NCBI GenBank assembly: GCA_944323425.1
Contig: CALUSL010000001.1
Span: forward strand, 124,001-188,000
From: Candidatus Gastranaerophilales bacterium
Lineage (GTDB): Bacteria; Cyanobacteriota; Vampirovibrionia; Gastranaerophilales; Gastranaerophilaceae
DNA: 64,000 nucleotides
Direction: 5' to 3'
The position numbers were made by a program, and so were the translations under genes. The notes beneath the pieces are model-generated. The model ran no database searches and was not told the origin of the DNA. It saw only the letters and a list, made by a program, of their open reading frames with translations. This document shows, piece after piece, positions 1-8,147 of the stretch (within the stretch, counting starts at the first letter, position 1; each line of letters opens with the position of its first letter).

Positions 1-1
1 T

Positions 2-304
2 ATGTATGAACCTGGCAGTATAAATGTACTTTTGTATAAAAATGCTTTATATCATACATTATGTAAAGGTGATGATATGTTTCGCTATATGAAAGATAAT
101 GCACCAGAAATAATGGATTCAATTGCAAAACAAATGAATAAAATCTTAAAACCTGAAGGTCTTGTTGTGTTCGGCGAAGAAGAATATATGCAAGGTATTA
201 ATACTGATATTATAAAGAGAATTATGGAAAATAACGGTTTTAAGCAGCTTCAACAAAATAATAGAAACGCCAATAATATATGGGTTAAAACTGAAGATAT
301 ATAA
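2..304 (+). CDS. C-terminal part of a CheR-like SAM-dependent methyltransferase (cut by window edge)
   Basis: The reading frame is open from the first bases of the window, so the true start lies outside it. The 100 visible residues have the layout of the last third of a CheR-type methyltransferase: a strand plus NAL motif (LYKNALYHTL), a helix, then ILKPEGLVVFGEEE, the usual strand in which the ligand-bound product is displayed (KPGG-like turn), and a final helix/strand pair. The same pattern (CRNALGYF ... KLKAGSMFIIGGHD) occurs in the complete protein at 41444-42238, so the two are probably paralogues. CheR enzymes methylate glutamates of chemoreceptors. No receptor or CheB gene is visible here, so the substrate is unknown. 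Assigned by motif layout only. Confidence 0.55.
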   Translation: MYEPGSINVLLYKNALYHTLCKGDDMFRYMKDNAPEIMDSIAKQMNKILKPEGLVVFGEEEYMQGINTDIIKRIMENNGFKQLQQNNRNANNIWVKTEDI

Positions 305-490
305 CATTAATAATTTAATTGACTAATATGATATGTTGTTTCCCTAAAAACGCTTAGTTCGTTATGCGATCTAGCTGAGGCAGGAATTGTTTTGTAGTAA
401 GTGCTAAAATCACTGGAAATAAAACACTGAATTTCCTTTGAATGCGAGTGAGTAAGGCGAAATCTAAATATCATCCGAATAAAAGGAATA

Positions 491-521
491 AAAAAGCCCT
501 TGAATTAATCAAGGGCTTTTT
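491..521. terminator. Bidirectional rho-independent terminator
   Basis: A 13-bp perfect stem (AAAAAGCCCTTGA / TCAAGGGCTTTTT) with a 5-base loop and T-rich flanks on both sides. It lies directly after the stop codon of the cupin gene on the minus strand and can also stop leftover transcription from the methyltransferase on the plus strand. The 185 bases between that gene and this site hold nothing I can identify. Confidence 0.85.
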
Positions 522-528
522 GTATTTT

Positions 529-906
529 TTAGCAGAGTTCTGCGTCTCCAAGTCCGAATTGTTCAAGTGAATTTGCTTTAGCTTGAACACAAATAAACTG
601 AAATATACCTTTGCCGGTATTTTCGAGAGTTCTTGATGCTGCGGGCATGACTTTTACGACCGAGCCTTCTTCTACATTCACGGCATTTCCGTCAATTGTA
701 AGAATTCCTTCGCCCTTTAATACAATATATACTTCTTCATTCTGTTTGTGTTTATGATTAAATGGGACTTTGAAACCCTGAGGTACGGTGTTGATAGAGA
801 TTTCACAACCGGTTAATTCCAGTGCATCATGTAAAAATGCTTTACCATTTTCTAAGTTAATCAATTCATCAATTTTTCCAAGTTCTGTTGTTTTGTAGTT
901 TGTCAT
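529..906 (-). CDS. Small single-domain cupin protein, probable MarR target
   Basis: A 125-residue cupin. The conserved first motif HKHKQNEEVYIVLKGEG (about residues 51-67) supplies the two histidines and the glutamate that bind a divalent metal, and the second motif is GSVVKVMPAASRTLEN (about 81-96), in which the usual second-motif histidine is replaced. Such proteins serve as small enzymes or sensors for sugar-like or phenolic ligands; the substrate cannot be read from sequence. It is preceded by GAAAGGAGAGA, a strong ribosome site. A palindrome shared with the promoter of the upstream marR gene lies 15 bases before its start, so it is very probably under that repressor. Both genes run leftward and end at the terminator at 491-521. 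Confidence 0.85.
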   Translation of the reverse strand: MTNYKTTELGKIDELINLENGKAFLHDALELTGCEISINTVPQGFKVPFNHKHKQNEEVYIVLKGEGILTIDGNAVNVEEGSVVKVMPAASRTLENTGKGIFQFICVQAKANSLEQFGLGDAELC

Positions 907-920
907 AGTTCTCTCCTTTC

Positions 921-938
921 ATTAGATATCTAACTATT
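921..938. promoter_or_regulatory. MarR-type operator, internal copy
   Basis: TTAGATATCTAACTATT: a 12-bp perfect palindrome (922-933) plus the right-hand extension of the 20-bp palindrome found upstream of marR. It sits in the 47-bp gap between marR and the cupin gene, next to the cupin ribosome site, so it may mark a second promoter under the same repressor. Confidence 0.7.
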
Positions 939-953
939 TGTGTAAAAATTTTT

Positions 954-1361
954 TTATACAATTTTTTCTAACAGTCTGTCGAGTTCGGCTGCTTCAATGT
1001 CTGTTAGGTTTTTGTATATCAATTTATTCAAATCTTCTGATATTTTTTCGAATAAAAACCTGAATCTTTCCCCTTTTTCTGTTAAAAGAATATATGTAAT
1101 TCTATTGTCCTCTGATGATTTTTCCCGTTTCACAAATCCAAGTTTTTCAAGTTTGTCAACCAGAACTGTTACGGTTGGTTTTGTTCTGTGGATTTTGGTT
1201 GAAATATCTTTCATTGTTGTCTTGCCTGTTTTATACAAAACTGCTAATATATCACCGTGACTCGGAACAAGTCCGTCAGCACCGTTCATATTTAATTGCT
1301 CGGTTATAAAACGGTTTCCTTTTTCATGTATTCTTGATATTAAAAAAAGTGCTTTTTTCAT
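954..1361 (-). CDS. MarR-family transcriptional repressor
   Basis: 135 residues, the usual length of the family. The winged helix-turn-helix is clear: helices around TTMKDISTKIHRTKPTVTVL (recognition helix about 65-80), then the wing KREKSSEDNRITYILLTEKG with the conserved D-R pair, framed by N- and C-terminal dimerisation helices. MarR proteins usually repress their own gene and neighbours and are released by small aromatic or oxidising molecules. Here a 20-bp perfect palindrome lies upstream of the gene and a shorter copy lies before the downstream cupin gene, which fits autoregulation and control of the cupin. The start ATG at 1361 has only a weak ribosome site. Confidence 0.9.
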   Translation of the reverse strand: MKKALFLISRIHEKGNRFITEQLNMNGADGLVPSHGDILAVLYKTGKTTMKDISTKIHRTKPTVTVLVDKLEKLGFVKREKSSEDNRITYILLTEKGERFRFLFEKISEDLNKLIYKNLTDIEAAELDRLLEKIV

Positions 1362-1405
1362 AGTAGTTCTTATGCGATATATTAATTTGTTTTTATAAAT
1401 ACATT

Positions 1406-1425
1406 ATAGTTAGATATCTAACTAT
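1406..1425. promoter_or_regulatory. MarR-type operator, 20-bp perfect palindrome
   Basis: ATAGTTAGATATCTAACTAT reads the same on both strands. It lies 45 bp upstream of the marR start in an AT-rich promoter region and shares its core with the site at 921-938. Length and symmetry are typical of a MarR dimer site. Confidence 0.85.
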
Positions 1426-1488
1426 TGTCAAGGTTATTATTAAATTATATTAATAACATATCCTTAAATTTTGTGCTTTAATTAACTT

Positions 1489-2130
1489 ATGAACAATTTA
1501 GCAGTTGATTTATTCAACAATATACCAGTACTTAACAAAAACTACACAAAGCCGGAAATGAGAGAAAAAGCCGTTGTTATATTGGGTAGTTCCAGAACAA
1601 CTGAGCCACTTATGGATTATATGAATTTATGTGCACAAACGACCCGGGAGCTGGTGAAAAATGGATATAATATTGTAACAGGCTGTGGAACAAAGGGGAT
1701 TATGGGGGCTGCATATTATGCAGCAAAAGATAGTTCAGCACTTGATATGAAGGGTAAGCCAATACAAAATCTTGCAATTATTGTAAATCCTCTATGGGGT
1801 GATGAGAATTTGAATGATTGCGTAATTATTGGCAAGGCATCCTCCGAAGCTGAACGGATAGTGAAATTTTCTAAAGTTGCGGACAATTTTATAATTTTCC
1901 CCGGCGGTACAACGACACTTCAAGAGGCAACTACATTAATACGATACAACGTGCATAGTGAAGAAAACAAATTCAAAAAAATAATACTGGTAGGCAAAGA
2001 ATTCTTTTCCGGTATAAAACAACAGTATGAAACAATGGCAAAAATGCAATTTCTGAAAAAATCACCGGAAACATTTTTCAAAATTCTTTCCGAGAAAAAA
2101 GAAATTTTGAAAAATATATTGGGGCGATAG
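1489..2130 (+). CDS. LOG-family Rossmann protein (possible nucleotide phosphoribohydrolase)
   Basis: 213 residues with the LOG/TIGR00730-type Rossmann fold. The N-terminal strand is VVILGSS (about 30-36), there is a glycine-rich turn TGCGTKGIMGAA, and the signature PGGTTTLQE (about 142-150) corresponds to PGGxGTxxE, with T in place of the central G. Family members cleave the N-glycosidic bond of nucleoside monophosphates, classically cytokinin ribotides; substrates in bacteria like this are uncertain. The first 25 residues are an extension before the core fold. It stands alone on the plus strand and converges with the aldo/keto reductase gene at a shared terminator. Confidence 0.8.
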   Translation: MNNLAVDLFNNIPVLNKNYTKPEMREKAVVILGSSRTTEPLMDYMNLCAQTTRELVKNGYNIVTGCGTKGIMGAAYYAAKDSSALDMKGKPIQNLAIIVNPLWGDENLNDCVIIGKASSEAERIVKFSKVADNFIIFPGGTTTLQEATTLIRYNVHSEENKFKKIILVGKEFFSGIKQQYETMAKMQFLKKSPETFFKILSEKKEILKNILGR

Positions 2131-2147
2131 ATAGTGTAAATTTTAAC

Positions 2148-2183
2148 AAAAAGAAAGAACCCGATATCGGGTTCTTTCTTTTT
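2148..2183. terminator. Bidirectional terminator, 36-bp perfect palindrome
   Basis: AAAAAGAAAGAACCCGATAT and its exact complement form one uninterrupted 36-bp palindrome with A/T-rich ends, placed between two converging genes, so it can end transcription from both. Confidence 0.9.
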
Positions 2184-2187
2184 AATG

Positions 2188-3195
2188 TTATTTTTTATTT
2201 AAATCTATAGCTTTTACTGAGCCGAGTTTATGAATATCTTCATCTGTTCTGTTGCCGTAAATAGTGATTTTATTTAATTCTGTTTCGATATTTTTGAATT
2301 CTTCATCACTCAGCACTACATCTGCTGCGCCAAGGTTTTCAATAACTCTTTCCTCCTTTCTCATTCCGGGAATTGGTACAACATGCTGGTATTTATGGAG
2401 CATCCAGGCTAGAGAAATTTGTGCAGGGGTTATTCCATTTTTATCTGCAACTGCGTGTAATAAATCCAAAAGCGGTTGATTCTTTTCTACATTTTCGGGG
2501 TTGAATCTTGTAATTACTCGTCTTACATCATCACCTTTATATTCTGTATTTTTATTGTATTTCCCGCTCAAAAATCCGCTTGCCATTGGTGAAAATGCTA
2601 CAAAACCTATATTTAATTCCTGACAGAGCGGAATTACTTCTTTTTCAAACATTCTCTCCATCATTGAATATTCGCTCTGAATTGCTGTAAGAGGAGTGAC
2701 CGCGTGAGCTTTTTTTATTTGCTCGGGTGTTGATTGGGACTGTCCCCATGCCCTAATTTTGCCTTCTTTGATGAATTCACCCATCCATTGCGCAACCTCT
2801 TCTACATTGCTGTCAAGCGGAACTCTGTGCTCGTAATAAATGTCTATATAATCAGTTTGAAGTCTTTTAAGAGAATCGTTAAGTGCATTTGTAATTCCTT
2901 TTTTGCTTAGTTTTCCTTTCGGGATTTCTTGTCCGGGCTGGAATACAGGTACAAACTTTGTCGTCAGAATAATTTTGTCTCTGAAAGGTTTTACAGCTTT
3001 TCCGACAAGCTCTTCATTTACAAAAGGTCCGTAAGCTTCAGCCGTGTCAAAGAGCGTACACCCGATATCGTATGCTTTGTGCATAAGTCTTATTGATTCA
3101 TCCTCTGTCGGAAGCGCGCCGTATCCGTGGCTAAATCCCATGCAGCCCATTCCTACTGCCGATACTTCAATGTCTCTTAATTTTCTGTATTTCAT
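2188..3195 (-). CDS. Aldo/keto reductase (AKR13-like)
   Basis: 335 residues of the NAD(P)H-dependent aldo/keto reductase (beta/alpha)8 barrel family. The catalytic tetrad is visible: Asp and Tyr in FDTAEAYGPF (about 49-58), Lys in ILTTKF (about 75-80) and His in YYEHR. The cofactor-binding end GMRKEERVIENLGA is typical of the YakC/AKR13 group. These cytosolic enzymes reduce aldehydes and ketones. The gene is 14 bp behind a TetR regulator in the same direction and has its own ribosome site (GAAAGGAAAC), so the pair forms an operon and the reductase is probably induced when TetR is released. Confidence 0.9.
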   Translation of the reverse strand: MKYRKLRDIEVSAVGMGCMGFSHGYGALPTEDESIRLMHKAYDIGCTLFDTAEAYGPFVNEELVGKAVKPFRDKIILTTKFVPVFQPGQEIPKGKLSKKGITNALNDSLKRLQTDYIDIYYEHRVPLDSNVEEVAQWMGEFIKEGKIRAWGQSQSTPEQIKKAHAVTPLTAIQSEYSMMERMFEKEVIPLCQELNIGFVAFSPMASGFLSGKYNKNTEYKGDDVRRVITRFNPENVEKNQPLLDLLHAVADKNGITPAQISLAWMLHKYQHVVPIPGMRKEERVIENLGAADVVLSDEEFKNIETELNKITIYGNRTDEDIHKLGSVKAIDLNKK

Positions 3196-3209
3196 AACTT
3201 GTTTCCTTT

Positions 3210-3812
3210 CTATTTTAAGTAAGGTGCAAATATAGATTTTAGTTGTATATTACAAAACTTGTCGGTCCATTCAAGAGGTTCGAACTTTCCATCTGACATG
3301 CACCAGCAGGTCATCATTCCATATAACTCACTTATAATTAGGTGTGTAAAAAGTTCTACAGGCGTATTGTCTTTCAGCTCTCCGTTTTTAATTGCGGAAC
3401 TGAGAATATTTTGAAGCATATTGAAATCATATGACCATTTTTGTCCGTCTTTATTTTCCGGAACACTATTAGGGTCTATAACATCCCTTATCCACTGTCT
3501 GCATGTGTAGATTCCGCAATATTCAACACATTCCATAAATCTGTGGAAGTAGTGTGTCAGTTTTTGTATTATTTTTATGTTTTCCATACTGTTGATTTCT
3601 TTGGCAATTTCTAAAAAAGGCGCTCTGCTGATTTCGAGGACTATATCTTCTTTTCGTTTGAAATATGTGTAAAAAGTACCTTTTGCAACGCCAGCTTTTT
3701 TCGTTATTTCTTCTACATTTATTGCCTCAAATCCCTTCTCTTTTAAAAGCTCAAGGGCTGTATTTACCAGTTTTTTCTTTGTTTCAAGTGCTGCTGTTTG
3801 TCTTTTATTCAT
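3210..3812 (-). CDS. TetR/AcrR-family transcriptional regulator
   Basis: About 200 residues. The N-terminal helix-turn-helix is classic: LVNTALELLKEKGFEAINVE, then EITKKAGVAKGTFYTYFKRK with the GTFYTYFKxKE recognition-helix signature. The rest is the variable ligand-binding dimer domain. I place the start at the second ATG (3812) because GGAG lies about 8 bp ahead of it; the first ATG is at 3824. Directly upstream (3844-3878) is a nested inverted repeat, a likely operator for self-repression together with the aldo/keto reductase behind it. Confidence 0.9.
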   Translation of the reverse strand: MNKRQTAALETKKKLVNTALELLKEKGFEAINVEEITKKAGVAKGTFYTYFKRKEDIVLEISRAPFLEIAKEINSMENIKIIQKLTHYFHRFMECVEYCGIYTCRQWIRDVIDPNSVPENKDGQKWSYDFNMLQNILSSAIKNGELKDNTPVELFTHLIISELYGMMTCWCMSDGKFEPLEWTDKFCNIQLKSIFAPYLK

Positions 3813-3843
3813 ATATCGCTCCATTTTTATGCACTATAACATT

Positions 3844-3878
3844 TTGTTGACTTAAAGTCAATGACTTCAGGTCAACAA
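3844..3878. promoter_or_regulatory. Probable TetR operator with nested inverted repeats
   Basis: An inner perfect repeat TTGACTT-A-AAGTCAA (3847-3861) is followed by TGACTT-C-AGGTCA (3862-3874, one mismatch). The outermost arms TTGTTGAC and GTCAACAA (3844-3851, 3871-3878) are also complementary. The block lies 32 bp upstream of the tetR start. Two overlapping half-site pairs suggest binding of two dimers. Confidence 0.75.
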
Positions 3879-3949
3879 ATCAAAAGTTTTTTATTATTGC
3901 AACTGCTGTTTTTCAGGTATCATAAGAAAAAGACTTCTGGAGAAGAACT

Positions 3950-4261
3950 ATGAAAATTAATGCTGTTTCACCTAATTTCAAACAAACTAGAAAAGCAGGC
4001 TTTCTTGAAAAATTTCATGAAAAAGCAAAAAACAATGCAGATATGACAGATACTATAGTTGTTCCCAGAACTATATTCAAAGGATATCTGGGAATAATGA
4101 CAGGTACTACTTTAATCACGGCCGGCAGTTTTTTAAGTAAAAATAAAATTGGTAAAATACTTTCACTGAGCGGACTGGCTGCTTCGCTATACGGGACATA
4201 TGCTTTTGTAAGACCATTTATTATAAAAGATACTCCGGGTGTTGAGACTTCTAAAAAATAA
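3950..4261 (+). CDS. Small orphan membrane protein with MKINAVSPNFK N-terminus
   Basis: 103 residues, not a family I recognise. After a charged N-terminal part there are two hydrophobic segments (about 46-62, TIFKGYLGIMTGTTLITAG; and 71-90, ILSLSGLAASLYGTYAFV) that could form a membrane hairpin, then a polar tail. The first eleven residues MKINAVSPNFK resemble the start of the protein at 6350-6856 (MKINAAQPVSFK) although the rest is unrelated. It is a single gene with its own terminator. The start is supported by GGAGAAGAAC about 7 bp upstream. Confidence 0.75.
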   Translation: MKINAVSPNFKQTRKAGFLEKFHEKAKNNADMTDTIVVPRTIFKGYLGIMTGTTLITAGSFLSKNKIGKILSLSGLAASLYGTYAFVRPFIIKDTPGVETSKK

Positions 4262-4262
4262 A

Positions 4263-4290
4263 AAAAAACGCGGTTTTTACCGCGTTTTTT
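4263..4290. terminator. Terminator between converging genes
   Basis: AAAAAACGCGG / CCGCGTTTTTT hairpin with a TTTTTA loop, directly after the stop of the small membrane protein and touching the stop of dapL on the other strand; works in both directions. Confidence 0.9.
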
Positions 4291-5459
4291 TATCTAAATA
4301 GTTTTTCAAATCTTTGCATTGCTTCCAGCGTATTTTCTTTTGAACCGAAGGAAGTTAATCTGAAATATCCCTCACCGTTCTTTCCGAATCCGGAACCCGG
4401 AGTTCCTACGACCTGAATCTTTTCAAGCAGATAATCAAAAAATTCCCATGAAGTCATATTATTGGGACATTTTAACCATATGTATGGTGAGTGTTTTCCG
4501 CCTACATGCCAGATATTGCATTTATCTAATGTATCAGAGATGACCTTTGCATTTTCTTTATAGTAATTGATATTTTCTTTTATTTCAGCCTGCCCGTTTT
4601 CTGAGAAAACAGCCTCAGCAGCGCGTTGAATTATGTAAGGGACTCCGTTGAATTTTGTTGTTTGACGTCTGAGCCAGAATTTGTTGAGTTTTCCGAGCGT
4701 TTTGGGAACGATTGTATAACCGCAGCGTGTTCCTGTGAAACCTGCGGTCTTGGAAAGTGAACAAAATTCAATAGCACATTCTTTTGCGCCCTCGATTTCA
4801 TAAATACTTTTCGGTAACTCTTCATCTGAAACAAAACATTCATATGCAGCATCGAAAAGGATTACGGCTTTGTTTGAAAGTGCATAATCAACCCATTTTT
4901 TTAGCTGTTCTTTATTATATGCAGCTCCGGTCGGGTTATTGGGAGAGCAGATATAGATAATATCAGCTTTGGTTTTTTCGTCAGGCAGAGGCAAAAATGC
5001 ATTTTCTCCGTTTGCATCTGCAAAAATCACTTTTCTTCCTGCCATAATATTTGTATCTACATAAACTGGATATACCGGATCAGGCACAAGAACTGTGTTG
5101 TCTTTTGAAAATATATCAAGAATGTTTCCAAGGTCGCTTTTAGCTCCGTCAGAAATAAAAATTTCATCGAGTTCAAGCTGAACATTTCTTTTTGCATAAT
5201 ATCCGCGAACAGCCTCTCTTAAAAAGTCATACCCCTGTTCGGGACCATAACCTCTAAATGTAGCTTGAACGCCCATTTCATCTACAGCTTTGTGAAGAGC
5301 TTCTATAACTGCTTTACACAACGGACGGGTTACATCGCCAATGCCCAGTCTAATTACTTTTTTCTCCGGATTTTTTTGTATAAACTCATTTACCTTTTTG
5401 GCAACCGTGGAAAAGAGATAGCTTTCTTCCAGATTCTGATAATTTTCATTTATATTCAT
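4290..5459 (-). CDS. dapL: LL-diaminopimelate aminotransferase
   Basis: 389 residues of a fold-type I PLP aminotransferase. The family start NENYQNLEESYLF and the glycine-rich RLGIGDVTRPLC are typical of DapL, as are FRGYGPEQGY and the PLP lysine in EFCSLSKTAGFTGTRCG. SPNNPTGAA is the aspartate aminotransferase-like NPTG motif. DapL converts tetrahydrodipicolinate directly to LL-diaminopimelate in lysine and peptidoglycan synthesis, a route characteristic of cyanobacteria, chlamydiae and plants. It is a single-gene unit with GGAAGGGAAAG as ribosome site. Confidence 0.93.
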   Translation of the reverse strand: MNINENYQNLEESYLFSTVAKKVNEFIQKNPEKKVIRLGIGDVTRPLCKAVIEALHKAVDEMGVQATFRGYGPEQGYDFLREAVRGYYAKRNVQLELDEIFISDGAKSDLGNILDIFSKDNTVLVPDPVYPVYVDTNIMAGRKVIFADANGENAFLPLPDEKTKADIIYICSPNNPTGAAYNKEQLKKWVDYALSNKAVILFDAAYECFVSDEELPKSIYEIEGAKECAIEFCSLSKTAGFTGTRCGYTIVPKTLGKLNKFWLRRQTTKFNGVPYIIQRAAEAVFSENGQAEIKENINYYKENAKVISDTLDKCNIWHVGGKHSPYIWLKCPNNMTSWEFFDYLLEKIQVVGTPGSGFGKNGEGYFRLTSFGSKENTLEAMQRFEKLFR

Positions 5460-5625
5460 ACTTTCCCTTCCTTTTTTAAACTGAGCATTCTACAATGCGT
5501 AAATATCATATTTATAGTAAATTATAAACAAAAATTATGCAATCAACACTACTTAAGGATAAAGAAAAATTTTTGTGAAATTATTTGCGCAAAAAAAATT
5601 TTGTTCAATTTTTAAAAATAATACT

Positions 5626-6327
5626 ATGAAAATACCACATTTAAACGGAATAAAAAAAACAATAGGAATTACTATAGCGGCCGGATCAATTGTCTTTGGT
5701 GCACCTGCTGCATTGAAAGCCCAAAATGCTTGGACAAAAGAAATTCAGATATTGCAAAAAGATACATTTCAACATAGCAAGGATTCACTTGAGCTGCCTG
5801 AAAAAACAGTGACGAAAGATTCAATACCTGCTATTGCCCGTGTACCGGCAAGCGGAACTTCAGATAAAGCTGTTCTTGATGAAGCACCCAGCCCCGTTGT
5901 TTACATTGCAGGAGAACGAAAAAAAGCTACCATTGTTGTGGATTTATCGAAAAATGTTTTGTATTACTATCATAAAACAGGTGTTCCTCTCTCTGCATAT
6001 TTAGTCGCAAGCGGCAGGAAAAAATATCCCACAGATACCGGCATAAGAGTAGTGACACATATAGAACGCTATCCTTACAAAACAGCATCACCAAAAACCA
6101 AAAGATATAAAAAGCCCTGGGATTACGGTCCTAGAGTTATATGTCTTGAGACTGTAGACCCAAAAACGGGTGCAAGAGGAAAAACAGGCGAATTTATACA
6201 CGGAAATAACAATCCTTCCAGTCTTGGAAAGTATGCATCTCTTGGATGTGTCAGAATGGACAATACTGTTATAAAACAAATGGCTGGGCTGGTAAAACCT
6301 GGAGATATAGTAGTTATGAAACGATAA
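5626..6327 (+). CDS. Exported L,D-transpeptidase (YkuD domain)
   Basis: 234 residues from the chosen ATG, giving a proper signal peptide: charged MKIPHLNGIKK, then a hydrophobic core (TIGITIAAGSIVFGAPAAL) and a cleavage region around KAQ. An upstream start at 5575 would add 17 residues and spoil the signal. The C-terminal half is the YkuD/L,D-transpeptidase domain, with the catalytic signature FIHGNNNPSSLG and SLGCVRM, where His and Cys act. These enzymes form 3-3 cross-links in peptidoglycan or attach proteins to it, outside the cytoplasmic membrane. The middle (about 25-85) is a low-complexity linker. The gene stands alone and is divergent from dapL. Confidence 0.9.
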   Translation: MKIPHLNGIKKTIGITIAAGSIVFGAPAALKAQNAWTKEIQILQKDTFQHSKDSLELPEKTVTKDSIPAIARVPASGTSDKAVLDEAPSPVVYIAGERKKATIVVDLSKNVLYYYHKTGVPLSAYLVASGRKKYPTDTGIRVVTHIERYPYKTASPKTKRYKKPWDYGPRVICLETVDPKTGARGKTGEFIHGNNNPSSLGKYASLGCVRMDNTVIKQMAGLVKPGDIVVMKR

Positions 6328-6349
6328 TCAGTTATAAATAACTGATTAA

Positions 6350-6856
6350 TTAATAATACAATCCTCCGCCCATTCTTGTTAAATTATCACGAATTTCAAG
6401 TTCTGTTTCTAAAATAGAATCAAAAAATTCTTTCTTTTCAGCTTTGTTTTTTTCGAATCTATCGGATATTGCTCTGATGTCTCTGGGGGATTCGTAATTT
6501 GAGACTTTTTCTTTTATTATGTTTCTAAATAGTTTTTTTTCAGCAATTTCAACATTTTTATTACATAACAACAAGAGAGATTTTGCGAGATTTTTAGGTT
6601 TTTTCAATAATTCAACAAAATATTTTGAACCGGGAGCTAATTCTGTTGACACGTATAATTCATAGTCACCGCGTTCATTTTTTTTCGCACTGAGGATAGT
6701 TGTATCTTCTGTACCCGGATAAGCTGATTTAAAAAGTTTGTTATATCTTTGAAACTTGTCATCACTGTTTTTGAATTCTTCTTTTTTAAACTTTTCCTGC
6801 AAATCATTGCTAAGACGCATTTTAAAGCTAACAGGCTGTGCAGCGTTTATTTTCAA
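6350..6856 (-). CDS. Orphan cytosolic-type protein with MKINAAQPVSFK N-terminus
   Basis: 168 residues, no family recognised. The N-terminus MKINAAQPVSFKMRL matches the start of the unrelated protein at 3950. The rest is rich in Lys and Glu and predicted mostly helical, with a basic charged C-terminal third (ISDRFEKNKAEKKEFF) and no signal peptide or membrane segment. A ribosome site AAAGGAGAG lies before the start. It converges with the L,D-transpeptidase gene 22 bp away with no clear terminator between them. Confidence 0.7.
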   Translation of the reverse strand: MKINAAQPVSFKMRLSNDLQEKFKKEEFKNSDDKFQRYNKLFKSAYPGTEDTTILSAKKNERGDYELYVSTELAPGSKYFVELLKKPKNLAKSLLLLCNKNVEIAEKKLFRNIIKEKVSNYESPRDIRAISDRFEKNKAEKKEFFDSILETELEIRDNLTRMGGGLYY

Positions 6857-7009
6857 TTTTTAACTCTCCTTTGTAAAATCTCTAAAATAATAATAACTTG
6901 AACAAAACCTTTTTTGGTAATCATTTTAATTTGAGGAAGAAATTTTTACATTTATTCACGGCAATTTTTTTGACTGGAAATACTTTATATATTTAATGGG
7001 GAGGATACT

Positions 7010-7801
7010 ATGCCGGACGGAGATGAGGTACTAAGACTTTTTAAAAACGCAATATCGTACAGAGACTCAAAAAAAGTCTTAATCAACTCTGCCAAAAAAG
7101 AATATGCAGAAGAAATAGATGTGTTGCAAGAAAAAGGTGAAAATCTTGCAGATAAACTAAAAGATGCTGCAAAATCTATATTTGTCGGCAAAGAAGATGA
7201 ATATTATCCGAAATCTACCCAAGGAACAACTCCGACCATCTCTCAGGAACGATATGAAAACAGTTTTATGAATACAAATATTGACGCTACAAGAACTGTT
7301 ATGCGTCCGGATCCTCCTGTAATTAAAAAAAAATCTGCTTTTTTTAAAAATACAAAATATAATGTCAGTGTGTCAAATTTTGTATCTGAACGACAAATAG
7401 GTGAAAATAAAATACTTGCAAGAGATGTTGACTTTTTTGACAAGACAGCAACTCTTAATTTTCAAAAAGTCGGAAATGGCGGATATGCAAAACTATCCGC
7501 AGGCGCCGGCTACAATTTCTTTAAACAAAGAGTCAAAATAGATGTATATTATAAAATGCCTACCCAATTCGTAAGAGGTAGGGTTTATCTGGAAAAAGAC
7601 AACCCGGGTATAAATGCAGAATACATAAAACAAATGCCAAGAGATGGAACGTTGAATGTTAGCGGCGCTGTATTCAAAGAGGATGCGGCTTTTCAGGTTG
7701 AATATAATGCTAAATTAGACAGCGATACAAGAATGGTAATCGGTGCATACGGTACAACAAAATACAAAGAAACCGGTGTATACGGTAGGCTTGAATTTTA
7801 G
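7010..7801 (+). CDS. Orphan protein with beta-rich C-terminal half, beside flagellar operon
   Basis: 263 residues, not recognised. The first 70 residues are a charged helix (KNAISYRDSKKVLINSAKKE onward) and residues 70-110 a linker. From about 115 the sequence alternates short strands with glycine turns (YAKLSAGAGYNFF, VKIDVYYKMP, FQVEYNAKLD, RMVIGAYGTTK) and ends in YGRLEF. A terminal aromatic after alternating strands recalls outer-membrane barrels, but there is no signal peptide, so this stays a resemblance. The start is firm: GGGGAGGA lies 6 bp before the ATG. The gene converges with fliE and ends directly at its stop codon. Confidence 0.7.
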   Translation: MPDGDEVLRLFKNAISYRDSKKVLINSAKKEYAEEIDVLQEKGENLADKLKDAAKSIFVGKEDEYYPKSTQGTTPTISQERYENSFMNTNIDATRTVMRPDPPVIKKKSAFFKNTKYNVSVSNFVSERQIGENKILARDVDFFDKTATLNFQKVGNGGYAKLSAGAGYNFFKQRVKIDVYYKMPTQFVRGRVYLEKDNPGINAEYIKQMPRDGTLNVSGAVFKEDAAFQVEYNAKLDSDTRMVIGAYGTTKYKETGVYGRLEF

Positions 7802-8143
7802 CTATAGCTGTATCTGCATAATTTTATCATAAGCCTGAATAATTTTGCCTGTTGCTGTGGTAGCTATTGTGACACCGAGTTCTGCCTTTGCCATTGCAGT
7901 CATTACGTCGTGGATGTCTACGTTGCTGTTTTCCTGCATTGCATCTTTTAACAGTTCATCCGGAGCGTTCAGTTCATGATTGAAGTTTTCGATGAGTCCT
8001 GAGAACACGGTTGAAAAATCGCTTGTTTCCAGTTTTTCAATACGCCCCATTCTCATAGGTGCAACTCCTGTACCTGTATTGAGCTTTGTGGGCTGTATGC
8101 GTTCAAATAAATTTATGTTTGGGGCAAATTTCTTTTCTATCAT
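7802..8143 (-). CDS. fliE: Flagellar hook-basal body protein FliE
   Basis: 113 residues, the normal FliE length. The C-terminal half is diagnostic: DVHDVMTAMAKAELG-like segment, then TTATGKIIQAYDKIMQIQL, which matches the FliE end pattern (V..R.K...AY.EIM.M.V). FliE joins the MS ring to the rod and is among the first substrates of the flagellar type III exporter. Last gene of the operon 11062-7802, 4 bp behind the lytic transglycosylase gene. Confidence 0.9.
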   Translation of the reverse strand: MIEKKFAPNINLFERIQPTKLNTGTGVAPMRMGRIEKLETSDFSTVFSGLIENFNHELNAPDELLKDAMQENSNVDIHDVMTAMAKAELGVTIATTATGKIIQAYDKIMQIQL

Positions 8144-8147
8144 AGTT

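Noticed and set aside
442-568. Short frame MRVSKAKSKYHPNKR on the plus strand
   Set aside because: It runs through the terminator hairpin and into the antisense of the cupin gene, with no ribosome site.
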